From assembly GCF_004004515.1 (NCBI RefSeq), contig NZ_RXOL01000005.1, forward strand, positions 1 to 64,000: DNA of 64,000 nucleotides, in the 5' to 3' direction. The DNA is from Croceicoccus ponticola. GTDB lineage: Bacteria > Pseudomonadota > Alphaproteobacteria > Sphingomonadales > Sphingomonadaceae. This document shows positions 1 through 11,877 of this stretch, piece by piece (position 1 is the first letter of the stretch; the number at the start of each line of letters is the position of its first letter). The translations under genes and the position numbers were made by a program. A model generated the notes under the pieces. That model was not told where the DNA came from. It ran no database searches and worked only from the letters and a program-made list of their open reading frames with translations.

Positions 1-125
1 CAGGCATTGTTGCCAGGATTGGCTACCGCAGCAGCCGCGTCCGCAGCCTCCTGCGCAAAAGCGGTCGTGGCGGCAAACATCGACGCTCCAAGCATCGCTG
101 TGCCGCATGCAATCTTGCGGATCAT
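1..125 (-). CDS. amtB: Ammonium transporter, 5' fragment
   Basis: Only the first 41 codons are in the window; the gene runs off the left edge. The visible part is a signal peptide (basic start MIRK, hydrophobic stretch, probable cleavage after AFA at residue 24) followed by an Ala-rich segment, as at the start of proteobacterial AmtB ammonium channels. It begins 14 bp after the glnK stop, the usual glnK-amtB pair in which GlnK plugs the AmtB pore when nitrogen is plentiful. I chose the ATG at 125 because a purine-rich GGGGGA lies about 7 bases upstream; an in-frame ATG two codons earlier is too close to it. Identity rests on context plus the signal peptide, since no transmembrane core is visible. 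Confidence 0.75.
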   Translation of the reverse strand, partial: MIRKIACGTAMLGASMFAATTAFAQEAADAAAAVANPGNNA

Positions 126-139
126 GGTCATTTCCCCCG

Positions 140-478
140 TCAAAGCGCGGTGTCGCCGGATTCGCCCGTGCGGATGCGCACAGCCGAAGCGAGGTCGAGG
201 ACGAAGACCTTGCCGTCGCCGATGGCTTCCGTGCTGGCGATCTTCTGGATCGTTTCGACGATCTGCGGCGCAAGTGCGTCGCTAGCGGCTATTTCGATCT
301 TCACCTTGGGCAGCATGTTGGTGGAATATTCCGCACCGCGGTAAATTTCAGTTTGGCCTTTTTGCCGACCGAAACCCTTGACCTCGGTGACCGTCATGCC
401 GGCGACGCCAAGCGAGCCCAACGCCTCGCGTACTTCGTCCAGCTTGAACGGCTTGATGATGGCGATGATGAATTTCAT
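140..478 (-). CDS. glnK: Nitrogen regulatory protein P-II
   Basis: This is a 112-residue P-II signal protein. It senses 2-oxoglutarate and ATP/ADP and controls AmtB, the uridylyltransferase cascade and NtrB. The start MKFIIAIIKPFKLDEVREAL is the typical first strand and helix. The T-loop carries Tyr51 in YRGAEYS, the usual uridylylation site, and the C-terminal nucleotide-binding signature IGDGKVFV is present. Length matches the family. It is followed after 14 bp by amtB, which favours GlnK over GlnB (GlnB usually sits with glnA). A sigma-54 promoter and a probable NtrC site lie upstream at 526-541 and 610-624, so nitrogen-limited induction is expected. Confidence 0.95.
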   Translation of the reverse strand: MKFIIAIIKPFKLDEVREALGSLGVAGMTVTEVKGFGRQKGQTEIYRGAEYSTNMLPKVKIEIAASDALAPQIVETIQKIASTEAIGDGKVFVLDLASAVRIRTGESGDTAL

Positions 479-525
479 CTTTGCCCCCTAGTTGCCTCCC
501 GACCAATTGCCGGTGAACCAAGCTC

Positions 526-541
526 TGCAAGGGCCGTGCCA
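526..541 (-). promoter_or_regulatory. Sigma-54 (-24/-12) promoter of glnK-amtB
   Basis: Reading the minus strand, TGGCAC, five bases, then TTGCA matches the RpoN consensus with the invariant GG and GC dinucleotides correctly spaced. It lies 48 bp before the glnK start codon, putting the predicted transcription start near 515. The match and the downstream nitrogen genes make this a confident call. Confidence 0.9.
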
Positions 542-609
542 AACCGAAGTCATAGCGCCGAATGGCACTTTTCGGCGGACGATGGCGTTAACGCCCTACG
601 CATTTCTGC

Positions 610-624
610 GCACAGATTCCGTGC
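610..624. promoter_or_regulatory. Probable NtrC binding site
   Basis: GCAC, seven bases, then GTGC is the symmetric core of the NtrC enhancer site. Its centre is about 102 bp upstream of the predicted sigma-54 start at about 515, a normal position for an NtrC enhancer. A further TGCAC half-site occurs at 651-655. This is inferred from consensus only. Confidence 0.6.
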
Positions 625-663
625 ATGCGAACAAAGCTGCCTAAAAATTGTGCACTTGCGCGC

Positions 664-1377
664 TCACGAATCGAGCGACAGCTTTGCCCAGACCGGCAAA
701 TGGTCCGATGCCCGCGACGCGAGCAGGCTATGATGAACGCCGCTTTCCTCGCACGACCAGTCGTGAGTGGCGAAAATCCGGTCCAGACGGGCAAGCGGGC
801 GTCTTGTCGGGAAGCTGGGGCCGCAATCGAGCGACTGCCAATCGCCCCTGAACGTCCGCAGCACGCCACCTGTGGCCGACCATTCGTTCGTGTCGCCCAT
901 CACGACCGTAGGGCAGTCGCCGTCGCATTTGGCGAGATGGCTGATCACCGCCTCGCCCTGATGCCGTCGGCGAAAGCCGGACAGGTCGAGATGCATCCCG
1001 ATCGCGCGCACCTTGCGCCCGTCCTTTACAATGTCGATGCGCACCGCGCCGCGCGGTTCCAGCGTCGGCAGGGGCAAGGGTTCGACGTGCAGGACTTCGA
1101 TATCCTTTTTGACCAGGAAAGTGTTGCCGTGCCAGCCAAGGCTGCCGGGTCGCACCGACAGGCCCACGGGGCGAAAGGGCGAATCCTCGATCCTTGCGCG
1201 CGGCAAAACGCTTTCGCGCCGCCCGAACCGCCTGTCGCATTCCTGCAGGGCGATGATGTCCGCATCGATTTCATGCAGGACGGCAAGCACGCGATCGGGA
1301 TCGCGCCGCCGGTCGAGCCCGACTGCCTTGTGAATGTTGTAGCTGGCGAATTTCAGGCGCAACCCGTTATCTTTCAT
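664..1377 (-). CDS. Endonuclease/exonuclease/phosphatase (EEP) family protein
   Basis: This is a 237-residue metal-dependent phosphodiesterase fold. The EEP landmarks occur in order: the N-terminal ASYNIH, the metal-binding Glu in IALQE (about residue 46), the catalytic His of GMHLDL, GDTNEW, and the C-terminal SDHLPV. Substrate cannot be told: the family includes exonuclease III-like nucleases, sphingomyelinases and inositol phosphatases. No signal peptide is seen, so it is probably cytoplasmic. The start ATG at 1377 (MKDNGLRLKF) is preferred over an upstream in-frame start that would add an uninformative Arg/Pro-rich leader. The PPOX gene upstream ends 17 bp away on the same strand, so they may be cotranscribed. 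Confidence 0.8.
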   Translation of the reverse strand: MKDNGLRLKFASYNIHKAVGLDRRRDPDRVLAVLHEIDADIIALQECDRRFGRRESVLPRARIEDSPFRPVGLSVRPGSLGWHGNTFLVKKDIEVLHVEPLPLPTLEPRGAVRIDIVKDGRKVRAIGMHLDLSGFRRRHQGEAVISHLAKCDGDCPTVVMGDTNEWSATGGVLRTFRGDWQSLDCGPSFPTRRPLARLDRIFATHDWSCEESGVHHSLLASRASDHLPVWAKLSLDS

Positions 1378-1393
1378 GGCTGACGAACGCGGT

Positions 1394-1981
1394 TCAGTCC
1401 CCGATCGTTCCGGCCAAGGCCTCACTATCGCCCGCGAGATAGCGATCGGTGGGGCGAACCGGCAGGCCGTCGATGCTCTGCGTTCGGCTGGCCGCCTTGG
1501 CCACCCATTCGTCGGGCTGCGCTGCGGCGTGAAGCTTGGTCAGCGTATGCCGCTCCCCCTCCAGCGTCATGAACGGCACGCCATAGCCGCAGCTGGTCTG
1601 AACGCAATCGACCGCCATGTCGAAGATCTGGCGCGTTCCGGGCAACAATACGAATTGCGCGAGAAGCGCGTTCCATTCCTCGTCGGCGGGCAAAACCGGA
1701 ACAGCCGTGCCGTAAAGCCGCAGGATTTGCGCCGGTTGCTGGAAATTGCAGAACATCACGGTGACCCGCCCATCGGCCATCAGGTGCGCGTGGGTTTCGT
1801 TGCCTGATCCTGCCAGATCGAGCCACCCCACGCGATTGGGGCCAAGGACGCGGAACACGTCGTAGCCCTTGGGGCTGAGATTGATGCGCCCGTCCGCCGC
1901 TGCCGTCGCCACGAAGAACACCGGTTGCGCCGCGATCATCGCGGCGTGCTTGTCATCAATCGCATCGAAGAACTGGGCCAT
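1394..1981 (-). CDS. Pyridoxamine 5'-phosphate oxidase-family flavoprotein
   Basis: This 195-residue protein has the split-barrel FMN-binding fold of PPOX-class proteins. Visible signs are PVFFVATAAADGRINLSPKG near the N-terminus (a strand pair plus the typical RINLSPKG) and the later LGPNRVGWLDLAGSGNET. The family covers PNPx-like oxidases, general-stress FMN or F420 proteins and haem-degrading relatives; the residues here do not decide the substrate, and it is not a bona fide PdxH by length or motifs. It is transcribed toward the EEP gene with a 16-bp gap. Confidence 0.75.
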   Translation of the reverse strand: MAQFFDAIDDKHAAMIAAQPVFFVATAAADGRINLSPKGYDVFRVLGPNRVGWLDLAGSGNETHAHLMADGRVTVMFCNFQQPAQILRLYGTAVPVLPADEEWNALLAQFVLLPGTRQIFDMAVDCVQTSCGYGVPFMTLEGERHTLTKLHAAAQPDEWVAKAASRTQSIDGLPVRPTDRYLAGDSEALAGTIGD

Positions 1982-2012
1982 GGCGCGACACTAAGCCGCG
2001 CGTCATGGCTTG

Positions 2013-3533
<1,521 letters not shown>

Positions 3534-3550
3534 TTAGGGGGGTGTTTCGT

Positions 3551-4297
3551 TCAATCTCTGGCGATGTGAAAGCCTGCGAAGCTTTGGCTTACGGGCATCA
3601 GTTCAAGAGTGTTTATGTTGAGATGCGGGGGCAGGTTTGCAACCCACAGGACGGTTTCGGCGATGTCGTCGCCGGTCATCGGGTTCGCTCCTTCGTAGAA
3701 TTTGTCGGCAACTTCCTTGTCGCCCGCGTTGCGCACGATGGAAAATTCGGTTTCGACCATGCCCGGCTCGATCGAGGTGACGCGCACGCCCGTTCCGGCA
3801 AGGTCTGACCGCAGGCACAGGCTGAACTGGCGGACGAACGCCTTGGTCCCGCCATAAACGTTGCCGCCCTTGTAGGGATAGCTTGCCGCGACGGACGAAA
3901 TGTTGACGATCGCGCCCTTGCGCTCCACCAGCATTGGCAGCAGCTTGTGCGTCATCGAAACGAGCGCGGTCACGTTCGTATCGATCATCGTCTTCCAGTC
4001 GTTCAGATCGGATTCCCACGCCCGCGCCATGCCCAGCGCCAGTCCGGCATTATTGACGAGACAATCGATCTGCGCGAATTCGCCCGGCAGAGCGGCCAGC
4101 GAAGCATCGCGCGCCGCTTCGTCGCGAACGTCGAAATTACAGCCATGAAAATTGTCGGCGCCAAGCTCGTCGCGCAGGGCATCGAGCCTGTCGGCGCGGC
4201 GGCCGGTTCCGATGACGCGCCATCCCGCTTTCACGAAAGCGCGGGCGCATCCTTCGCCAATGCCCGAGGTTGCTCCTGTAACAAGTGCTGTCGGCAT
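3551..4297 (-). CDS. SDR-family NAD(P)-dependent oxidoreductase
   Basis: This 248-residue classical short-chain dehydrogenase has the cofactor motif TGATSGIGEG at about residues 7-16, the NNAG motif, and an active site with Ser in NISSVAAS and the YGGTK pair (YxxxK). It most resembles YdfG-type 3-hydroxy acid / serine dehydrogenases that reduce malonic semialdehyde or oxidise L-allo-threonine. Substrate assignment is inference. The gene starts 4 bp beyond the aldose-epimerase stop with an AGGAG ribosome site inside the preceding gene, so it is translationally linked to the pheST operon. Confidence 0.85.
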   Translation of the reverse strand: MPTALVTGATSGIGEGCARAFVKAGWRVIGTGRRADRLDALRDELGADNFHGCNFDVRDEAARDASLAALPGEFAQIDCLVNNAGLALGMARAWESDLNDWKTMIDTNVTALVSMTHKLLPMLVERKGAIVNISSVAASYPYKGGNVYGGTKAFVRQFSLCLRSDLAGTGVRVTSIEPGMVETEFSIVRNAGDKEVADKFYEGANPMTGDDIAETVLWVANLPPHLNINTLELMPVSQSFAGFHIARD

Positions 4298-4301
4298 GGC
4301 T

Positions 4302-5213
4302 TCACGCTCCTGCTGTGGCGGGTCTGATTGTGATGGTCACTGCGAACGATCGTTCCTCGCCCGCGGGAAGTTCCATGATGCCCGGCTTGACGCGAAAGTC
4401 GCCGTCGAACCCTGCGGCATCGGCCACACCGGCCCACGGTTCGATGCAGACGAAATCGGCGCCCTGTTTCTGCCAAATCCCCATCATCGGGCAGTCGGGA
4501 AAGTGCATGTCCAGCGCCGCCGGGGTTGCGCCCTTGCCTTCCGGCATTTCGCCTTCGTAGGCGAGCGCGCGGCTGGACAATTGGTCCCAAATCATCGCGT
4601 CCGCATCGAACAGGCTTGGCCGAAGGTTAAGGACTCGTCCTGACACCGGAGTATCTTCATAGGCGCGCAACAGCCCATCCGCGTCGAGCCTGCGGACGGG
4701 GCCCGGCTCGAACCCTGCAAACACCACGCGGTGCTTCAACTTGTCGCCGCCATCGGGCAGTGGCCAGGCGAAGCCTGGGTGGAAACCGATGCTGAACGGC
4801 ATCGTGCCATCGCCCCGGTTCCGAACGGTCGCAGTCATCGTCAGCGTCGTGCCAGTAACTTCGTACAGCAGGTCGAGATCGAAACGGAACGGATAGGCTG
4901 CGCGCGTCTGCTCGTCGTCCGACATTCGGAACCGGACCCGGTCGCTCGCCTCATGCTCTTGGCAGACGAATTCGCGCCTGCGGGCAAAGCCGTGGCGGCC
5001 AAGCTCGTATTCCGCCCCGTCCACCCGTAGCTTCCCGCCCGCCAGTTCGCCGACGACGGGGAACAGGATGGGCGACCGCCCGGCCCAAATGGCGGGATCG
5101 CCATCGGTCAGCCACTCGTTCCCGCGCGCGTCGGTCAGCGACACCAGTTCCGCGCCGAGCGAGGATATCCTCGCGGTCAGCCCGTCCGATGCAATGGCGT
5201 AAGTCTCGCTCAT
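4302..5213 (-). CDS. Aldose 1-epimerase-family protein
   Basis: This 303-residue galactose-mutarotase-like protein interconverts alpha and beta anomers of aldoses or hexose phosphates. IGFHPGFAWPL contains the conserved active-site His and CIEPWAG the catalytic Glu, both typical of the YeaD/LacX-like branch. The start codon overlaps the pheT stop by 4 bp (ATGA), so translation is coupled to phenylalanyl-tRNA synthetase, an unusual partner. No signal peptide is evident. Confidence 0.85.
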   Translation of the reverse strand: MSETYAIASDGLTARISSLGAELVSLTDARGNEWLTDGDPAIWAGRSPILFPVVGELAGGKLRVDGAEYELGRHGFARRREFVCQEHEASDRVRFRMSDDEQTRAAYPFRFDLDLLYEVTGTTLTMTATVRNRGDGTMPFSIGFHPGFAWPLPDGGDKLKHRVVFAGFEPGPVRRLDADGLLRAYEDTPVSGRVLNLRPSLFDADAMIWDQLSSRALAYEGEMPEGKGATPAALDMHFPDCPMMGIWQKQGADFVCIEPWAGVADAAGFDGDFRVKPGIMELPAGEERSFAVTITIRPATAGA

Positions 5214-7621
5214 CCCCGCAGGATCGCGCCCTGCTTGGCGGCGGCGACAGTGATCGCCTCGCTCACCGATTTGAGATCGGCATCGGTAAAGCTGGCCTCG
5301 ACAGGCTGCAGCGTGACTTCGATCGCCAGCGATTTCTGACCCTCAGGCACTCCCGCCCCACGGAACTCGTCGAACAGGCGCGAATCGACGATCCGCTTCT
5401 TGTCCGCGCCCTTGACCACGCGGACAAGCTCGCCCGCCGGAAGATCGGCCGGAACGAGGAACGCGAAGTCGCGCGACACCGCCTGCAGCGCGGGCGGGGT
5501 GTAGCTGGCGCGAGTAAATGTCGCCGCGCCCTTGCGCGCAGGGATCGTCTCAAGATCGATTTCGGCGCCCACGACCGGACCGTCGAGATCGAAAAGCCGG
5601 GCAACCCGCGGATGCAGCGTGCCGAACCGTGCGAGCACATTCTTGGGACCAAGCCGCAGCGTTGCGGACTGACCGGGATGATACTGCGCCCCAGCTTCGC
5701 CCATCACCATCAGGTTGGCGACGGGCGCTCCTGCGGTTTCGAGCAGGGCGATGGCCTCGGCCTTCGCGTCGAAGGCGTCGAACTTCTGCGCCTTGCCGCT
5801 CTGCCACGAACGCTGCGTCCGGTCACCCGCCAGCACGACCGCGATGGTCAGCCTCTCATCGCTCGCCCCGCCATTTCCGCGAAGGTAACGGCGGCCGATC
5901 TCGAACAGGCGGACCGACGATGCGCCGCGCGCCATGTTGCGCCGCGCCGCCATCAACAGTCCGGGGACCAGCGACGGGCGCATCGCCTTCATGTCCTCGC
6001 TGATCGGGTTGGCAAGCACCCAGAGCGGTTCGTCGGCAAAGGCTTCGGCCTCGGCCATCGGCAGGAACGACCAGGTGATCGCCTCGTTCAGCCCACGCGC
6101 CGCAGCCGCACGGCGCACGCGGCGTTCGCGGGCCTGCATCGGCGTGGCGGTAGGCTTGGCAACGCCCTCAGCGCGCGGCAGCGCGACCGACGGGACATCG
6201 TCCAGCCCGTGGATGCGGATCACTTCTTCGACAATGTCGGGCGCGCCATCGACGTCGGGCCGCCAACTCGGCACCGTCACGGCCCAGTGGTCCGCCCCGC
6301 CATCGCTGACAGTCGCGATCTCGAAACCGAGCGCGGTCAGTATCCGGCGCTGCTCTTCGTCGGGCACGGCGATACCGCCCAGCGTTTCGGCCAACTTCGG
6401 TTCGTAGCGCACTACCTTGCCGCCTGCGGGAGCTGCGCCGACATGGACTGCCTCGCTCGCCTCTCCGCCACAGATGTCGAGGATCAGGCCGGTCAGTATC
6501 TCAAGCCCCGGCGCGAGGAAGTCGGTGTCTACCCCACGTTCGAACCGGCTGCGCGCATCGCTGGTCAGCGTCAGCGTCCGGCCCGTATGCGCGATCCGTT
6601 CGGGATCGAAGTACGCGACTTCGAGCAGGACGTCGCGGGTGTCCTCGCCGCAGCCCGAATGTTCACCGCCCATGATCCCTGCGATGTCGTGGACGCCATT
6701 GTCGTCGGCGATCACGGTCATGCTGTCGTCGAGCAGATAGTGCTTTTCATTGAGCGCGGTGATGCCCTCACCCGGCAATGCCCGCCGCGCGACGACCGCG
6801 CCGTTCAGCCTGGCAAGGTCATAGGCATGGCTGGGTCGGCCATATGTCAGCATCACATAGTTGGTGATGTCGACCAGTGCCGAGATCGAACGCTGTCCCG
6901 CCGATTTCAGCCGCGCCTGCATCCAAGCCGGGCTTTGCGCATTGGTCACGCCCTTAATCACGCGGCCAAAGAACGCGGGGCATCCCTCGCGATCGTCGCT
7001 GCGGATTTCGACGGGGCATGCGAATGCGCCGGGATGGACACGGTCCGCCACGGGTTTCAAAGTGCCCAGCCCCGCCGCCGCGAGATCGCGGGCGATGCCG
7101 TATACGCCCATGCAATCGGGGCGGTTCGGCGTAATCGAAACGTCGATGACCGGATCGTCCAGATGCGCGAAAGCCGCGAATTCGCTGCCGATCGGCGCGT
7201 CGGCGGGCAGTTCGATGATGCCATCATGATCGTCGCCAAGATCCAGTTCGCGGCTCGAACACATCATGCCGTTGGATTCGACGCCGCGGATCGCCGCCTT
7301 GCGCATTTCCATGCCGTTGGACGGAACGACCGCGCCGGGCGTGCCCAGAACCCCGACCATTCCGGCCCGCGCATTGGGCGCACCGCACACGACCTGCAAC
7401 GGTTGTCCGTCACCCAGATCGACCGACAGTACCTGCAGCTTGTCCGCGTCGGGATGCCTGTCCGCTGTCAGCACGCGCGCCACGCGGAAACCCGCCAGTG
7501 CCTCGGCCGGATTTTCGATACCTTCGACCTCAAGCCCGATGGCGTTCAGCTTCGCCGCGATCTGGGTGATCGTGGCATCGGTGTCGAGGTGGTCCTTCAG
7601 CCAGGAGAGCGAGAACTTCAT
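5210..7621 (-). CDS. pheT: Phenylalanyl-tRNA synthetase beta subunit
   Basis: This is the 803-residue beta chain of the alpha2-beta2 synthetase that charges tRNA-Phe. The N-terminal [12 protein letters not shown] is the family start, followed by the EMAP/OB-type tRNA-binding domain (about residues 40-150, with the HPDADKLQV segment), B3/B4 editing and B5 domains, and a C-terminal ferredoxin-fold anticodon-binding domain (from about residue 710). The ATG at 7621 overlaps the pheS stop by 4 bp. An open extension upstream to 7786 lies inside pheS and is not coding in this frame. Confidence 0.97.
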   Translation of the reverse strand: MKFSLSWLKDHLDTDATITQIAAKLNAIGLEVEGIENPAEALAGFRVARVLTADRHPDADKLQVLSVDLGDGQPLQVVCGAPNARAGMVGVLGTPGAVVPSNGMEMRKAAIRGVESNGMMCSSRELDLGDDHDGIIELPADAPIGSEFAAFAHLDDPVIDVSITPNRPDCMGVYGIARDLAAAGLGTLKPVADRVHPGAFACPVEIRSDDREGCPAFFGRVIKGVTNAQSPAWMQARLKSAGQRSISALVDITNYVMLTYGRPSHAYDLARLNGAVVARRALPGEGITALNEKHYLLDDSMTVIADDNGVHDIAGIMGGEHSGCGEDTRDVLLEVAYFDPERIAHTGRTLTLTSDARSRFERGVDTDFLAPGLEILTGLILDICGGEASEAVHVGAAPAGGKVVRYEPKLAETLGGIAVPDEEQRRILTALGFEIATVSDGGADHWAVTVPSWRPDVDGAPDIVEEVIRIHGLDDVPSVALPRAEGVAKPTATPMQARERRVRRAAAARGLNEAITWSFLPMAEAEAFADEPLWVLANPISEDMKAMRPSLVPGLLMAARRNMARGASSVRLFEIGRRYLRGNGGASDERLTIAVVLAGDRTQRSWQSGKAQKFDAFDAKAEAIALLETAGAPVANLMVMGEAGAQYHPGQSATLRLGPKNVLARFGTLHPRVARLFDLDGPVVGAEIDLETIPARKGAATFTRASYTPPALQAVSRDFAFLVPADLPAGELVRVVKGADKKRIVDSRLFDEFRGAGVPEGQKSLAIEVTLQPVEASFTDADLKSVSEAITVAAAKQGAILRG

Positions 7622-8733
7622 GCCGGTACTCCCACGCCGCCCGAAAGGGTGGGCACGTCGAGCCCGACGAAGCCGTAATGCTTCATCCAGCGCAGATCGC
7701 CGTCGAAGAATGCGCGCAAGTCGTCCATCCCGTATTTCAGCATGGCCAGCCGGTCGACCCCGGTGCCAAAAGCAAAGCCCTGCCATTCGTCGGGGTCGAG
7801 CCCTCCGAATTCGATGACTCGGCGATTGACCATGCCGCTGCCCAGAACTTCCATCCAGGCATGGCCGTCATCGTCGCCCGATCCGCCGACCACGCGCCGC
7901 GATGTCCCGCCGGGGCCTCTTTCCATCGAATAGCCGACATCGACCTCAACCGAAGGTTCGGTGAAGGGGAAGTAGCTGGGGCGCAGGCGCAGGACGATGT
8001 CGTCTCGTTCGAAAAACGCCTTCAGGAATGTTTCCAATGTCCATTTCAGGTGGCCGAGATGAATGCCCTTATCGATGACTAGGCCTTCGATCTGGTGGAA
8101 CATCGGCGTGTGCGTCGCGTCGCTGTCGCTGCGATAGACGCGGCCCGGCGCGATGATCCGCAACGGGGCACCTTCGTTCAGCATCGTGCGAATCTGCACC
8201 GGCGAAGTATGCGTGCGCAGCAACATCTGACGCCCCTGCTCGTCCGCATCGGGGAAATAGAACGTATCGTGCATCGCGCGCGCCGGATGGCTTTCGGGCA
8301 TGTTGAGCGCGGTGAAATTGTGCCAATCGTCCTCGATCTCCGGCCCGGTTGCCACAGCGAACCCCATGTCGGCGAAAATCTCGGCCAGTTCGTCCATCAC
8401 CTGGCTGACAGGGTGCACCGATCCCATCGGCATTTCCGGAGCGGGCAGCGAAAGGTCCAGCGTTTCGGACGCCAGTCTGCTTTCCAGCGCGGCCGCCTCC
8501 ATCGTGTCCTTGCGCGCGGCGATGGCGTCGGCGACTTCGGTGCGCAACGCGTTCAGCTTTGCGCCGGCTTCGGAACGCTCTTCCGGGCTCATGCCGCCCA
8601 GCGTCTTCATGAGCAGCGAGATGCTGCCCTTCTTGCCAAGATAGGCCAGACGATGCTCTTCGAGAGCATCGAGGGTCTGCGCCTCGGCAATGCGTGCCAG
8701 CGCCTCTGCGCGGAGCGAATCGGTGTCGGCCAT
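7618..8733 (-). CDS. pheS: Phenylalanyl-tRNA synthetase alpha subunit
   Basis: This is the 371-residue catalytic chain. Class II motifs are clear: motif 2 in [11 protein letters not shown] and motif 3 in [16 protein letters not shown], with an N-terminal coiled coil (residues 1-90) that grips tRNA-Phe. I chose the ATG at 8733 ([10 protein letters not shown]), which has GGGA just upstream; an in-frame ATG at 8745 would add four residues. It leads an operon pheS-pheT-epimerase-SDR. The matching tRNA-Phe gene lies far away at 57.5 kb. No rpmI/rplT genes are upstream, unlike the arrangement in many bacteria. Confidence 0.97.
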   Translation of the reverse strand: MADTDSLRAEALARIAEAQTLDALEEHRLAYLGKKGSISLLMKTLGGMSPEERSEAGAKLNALRTEVADAIAARKDTMEAAALESRLASETLDLSLPAPEMPMGSVHPVSQVMDELAEIFADMGFAVATGPEIEDDWHNFTALNMPESHPARAMHDTFYFPDADEQGRQMLLRTHTSPVQIRTMLNEGAPLRIIAPGRVYRSDSDATHTPMFHQIEGLVIDKGIHLGHLKWTLETFLKAFFERDDIVLRLRPSYFPFTEPSVEVDVGYSMERGPGGTSRRVVGGSGDDDGHAWMEVLGSGMVNRRVIEFGGLDPDEWQGFAFGTGVDRLAMLKYGMDDLRAFFDGDLRWMKHYGFVGLDVPTLSGGVGVPA

Positions 8734-8745
8734 GGATCCCGTCAT

Positions 8746-9160
8746 CAAATATCTGGAGTTCGTGTTGCGAGCGCTCTCTAGGCATACGACGGCTGGTCCG
8801 CAATGGCTTGGCGGCGGGCAGTCTGGCCGATTGGTTGTGACAATCATCGCTACAAGATGACAATCCTTGTTCGAAAAGCGCCCGCCGCTTGTGGCGTCAC
8901 ACAGGTTGCGCATAGCTGGGCAAGGAAATCGTCCGGCCGTTCAGGGTTCTCTTTTGCGAACTGCTGCACAGGCTCGGTTTCGTAGCCAGGGTCGGGTCGC
9001 AGACCGGACGAACGCTCGGCAGTTTCGATGCAGGTTGGGGGACCGGCATTCGAAGCAACCGGGGGGCATGAGGGCGCGGGTAGCTGAAAGGCCGCCTGCG
9101 CCCTTATCCATTTTCGCCGTTATTTATTCGCGCTGTGTCGAGCGGCCCGATTCCAACGAA
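8746..9160. other. Intergenic region upstream of pheS
   Basis: About 415 bp without a convincing gene, apparently carrying the pheS promoter. The octamer TGACAATC occurs twice at 8838-8845 and 8858-8865, exactly 20 bp apart, and reads TTGTCA on the pheS strand, so one copy could serve as a -35 element. An imperfect hairpin with 7-bp arms (9071-9077 / 9098-9104) lies nearer pckA. I see no phenylalanine-rich leader peptide or T-box. Confidence 0.4.
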
Positions 9161-9191
9161 AAACGCCCCGAGCCAGCGGCCCGGGGCGTTT
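9161..9191 (-). terminator. Intrinsic terminator of pckA
   Basis: The arms AAACGCCCCG and CGGGGCGTTT form a long GC-rich stem (extended by GCC/GGC toward the loop), and on the pckA strand the stem is followed at once by a run of T. It lies 25 bp after the pckA stop codon, which is ideal for Rho-independent termination. Confidence 0.9.
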
Positions 9192-9215
9192 CGCTTTATC
9201 CTGTCGCAGTCGCGA

Positions 9216-10805
<1,590 letters not shown>

Positions 10806-11166
10806 GTCTGTCTCCTGTCAGCGCCTTGCGTACAGCAAAGGCTGGGCAATGCCTGCAATGGCTGGGCCTGCAATGGCGGGCCATCCAGTCCTCGATCATT
10901 CGAGCGGGCAAGGCCGGATTTCTCCCTGTCTCGGCCTCCCCCTCCGGCATGTAGCCGGAACCGGCACTGCGCATAGTCGAGCGCGGGGGACAGGTCAAAC
11001 CGACTGTAAGAGGTAGGTTGTTCAAGGAAAAATAACGCTTTTTTCCATGATTTTACCGCAACTGCGTGATTGCCGGTCCATGCGCAGGATTGGCGAATCC
11101 ATTGCCGTAGCGCTAAGCGGCTGCCATGGATGCATCTCCCGACGACAGCAAGCTCAAGGATCATGG
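10806..11166. promoter_or_regulatory. Divergent pckA / chvI control region
   Basis: 361 bp separate the two divergent start codons and no gene is seen. A 12-bp direct repeat GCCTGCAATGGC lies at 10851-10862 and 10866-10877, near pckA. The segment around 11020-11050 is locally A/T-rich (GGAAAAATAACGCTTTTTTCC), forming a short inverted repeat GGAAAA...TTTTCC, a possible promoter or regulator site. A ribosome site AAGGA precedes chvI. Promoter positions cannot be fixed by eye. Confidence 0.4.
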
Positions 11167-11877
11167 ATGGCGCAGGTAGTCGCGCTGGTCGACGACGACC
11201 GGAACATACTCACCGGCCTTTCCATCGCGCTGCAGGCCGAAGGCTTCGACACGCGCGTCTATTCGGACGGGTCGGCCGCGCTAGAGGCGCTGATCGAAAA
11301 TCCGCCGGACCTTGCCGTGTGCGACATCAAGATGCCACGTATGGACGGCTTGGAACTGCTGCGCCGGTTGCGTGAGAAAAGCTCGCTGCCGGTGATCTTC
11401 CTGACCAGCAAGACCGACGAGCAGGACGAAGCCATCGGCCTTGCCATGGGTGCCGACGACTATATCGCCAAACCGTTCTCCCAACGCCTGCTGATCGCCC
11501 GCATCCGCGCGCTGCTGCGGCGCGAGGAACTGGTCCGGGCGCGCCTTTCGGGCAGCAGCAAGGAGCCGCCTGCAGAGATCATCACCCGCGGGCGGCTGGC
11601 GATGGAGCCGGAACGCCATCGCGTGACGTGGGACGGCATCCCGGTTTCGCTGACCGTGACCGAATTCCTGATACTGGAAGCGCTGGCCCAGCGCCCCGGC
11701 GTCGTAAAGACGCGCAATCAGTTGATGGATGCGGCTTATCAAGACGACGTCTTCGTCGACGATCGCACGATCGACAGCCACATCAAACGCCTGCGGCGCA
11801 AGTTCCGCGAGGTCGATCGCGAGTTTTCCGGCATCTCGACGCTCTACGGAGCGGGCTACAGCTTTGCGGGAGACTGA
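11167..11877 (+). CDS. chvI: DNA-binding response regulator ChvI
   Basis: This 236-residue OmpR/PhoB-type regulator pairs an N-terminal receiver (acidic pocket VDDD at 8-11, phospho-acceptor Asp53 in [10 protein letters not shown], signalling Lys in AKPFSQR) with a C-terminal winged helix (about 140-236, with [11 protein letters not shown] and [14 protein letters not shown]). The [13 protein letters not shown] recognition region and the coupling to chvG and hprK identify it as ChvI, the envelope/acid-stress regulator of alphaproteobacteria. The ATG at 11167 has AAGGA seven bases upstream; earlier in-frame starts lack one. Confidence 0.92.
   Translation: MAQVVALVDDDRNILTGLSIALQAEGFDTRVYSDGSAALEALIENPPDLAVCDIKMPRMDGLELLRRLREKSSLPVIFLTSKTDEQDEAIGLAMGADDYIAKPFSQRLLIARIRALLRREELVRARLSGSSKEPPAEIITRGRLAMEPERHRVTWDGIPVSLTVTEFLILEALAQRPGVVKTRNQLMDAAYQDDVFVDDRTIDSHIKRLRRKFREVDREFSGISTLYGAGYSFAGD

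Noticed and set aside
5189-7678. Very long open frame (829 codons) on the plus strand opposite pheT
   Set aside because: Product is Arg/His/Gln-rich with no domain; it mirrors the codon pattern of pheT, as is common in high-GC DNA.
11729-11863. ATG-initiated N-terminal extension of chvG
   Set aside because: It would lie entirely inside the chvI DNA-binding domain and gives a Ser/Thr-rich leader unlike ChvG proteins.
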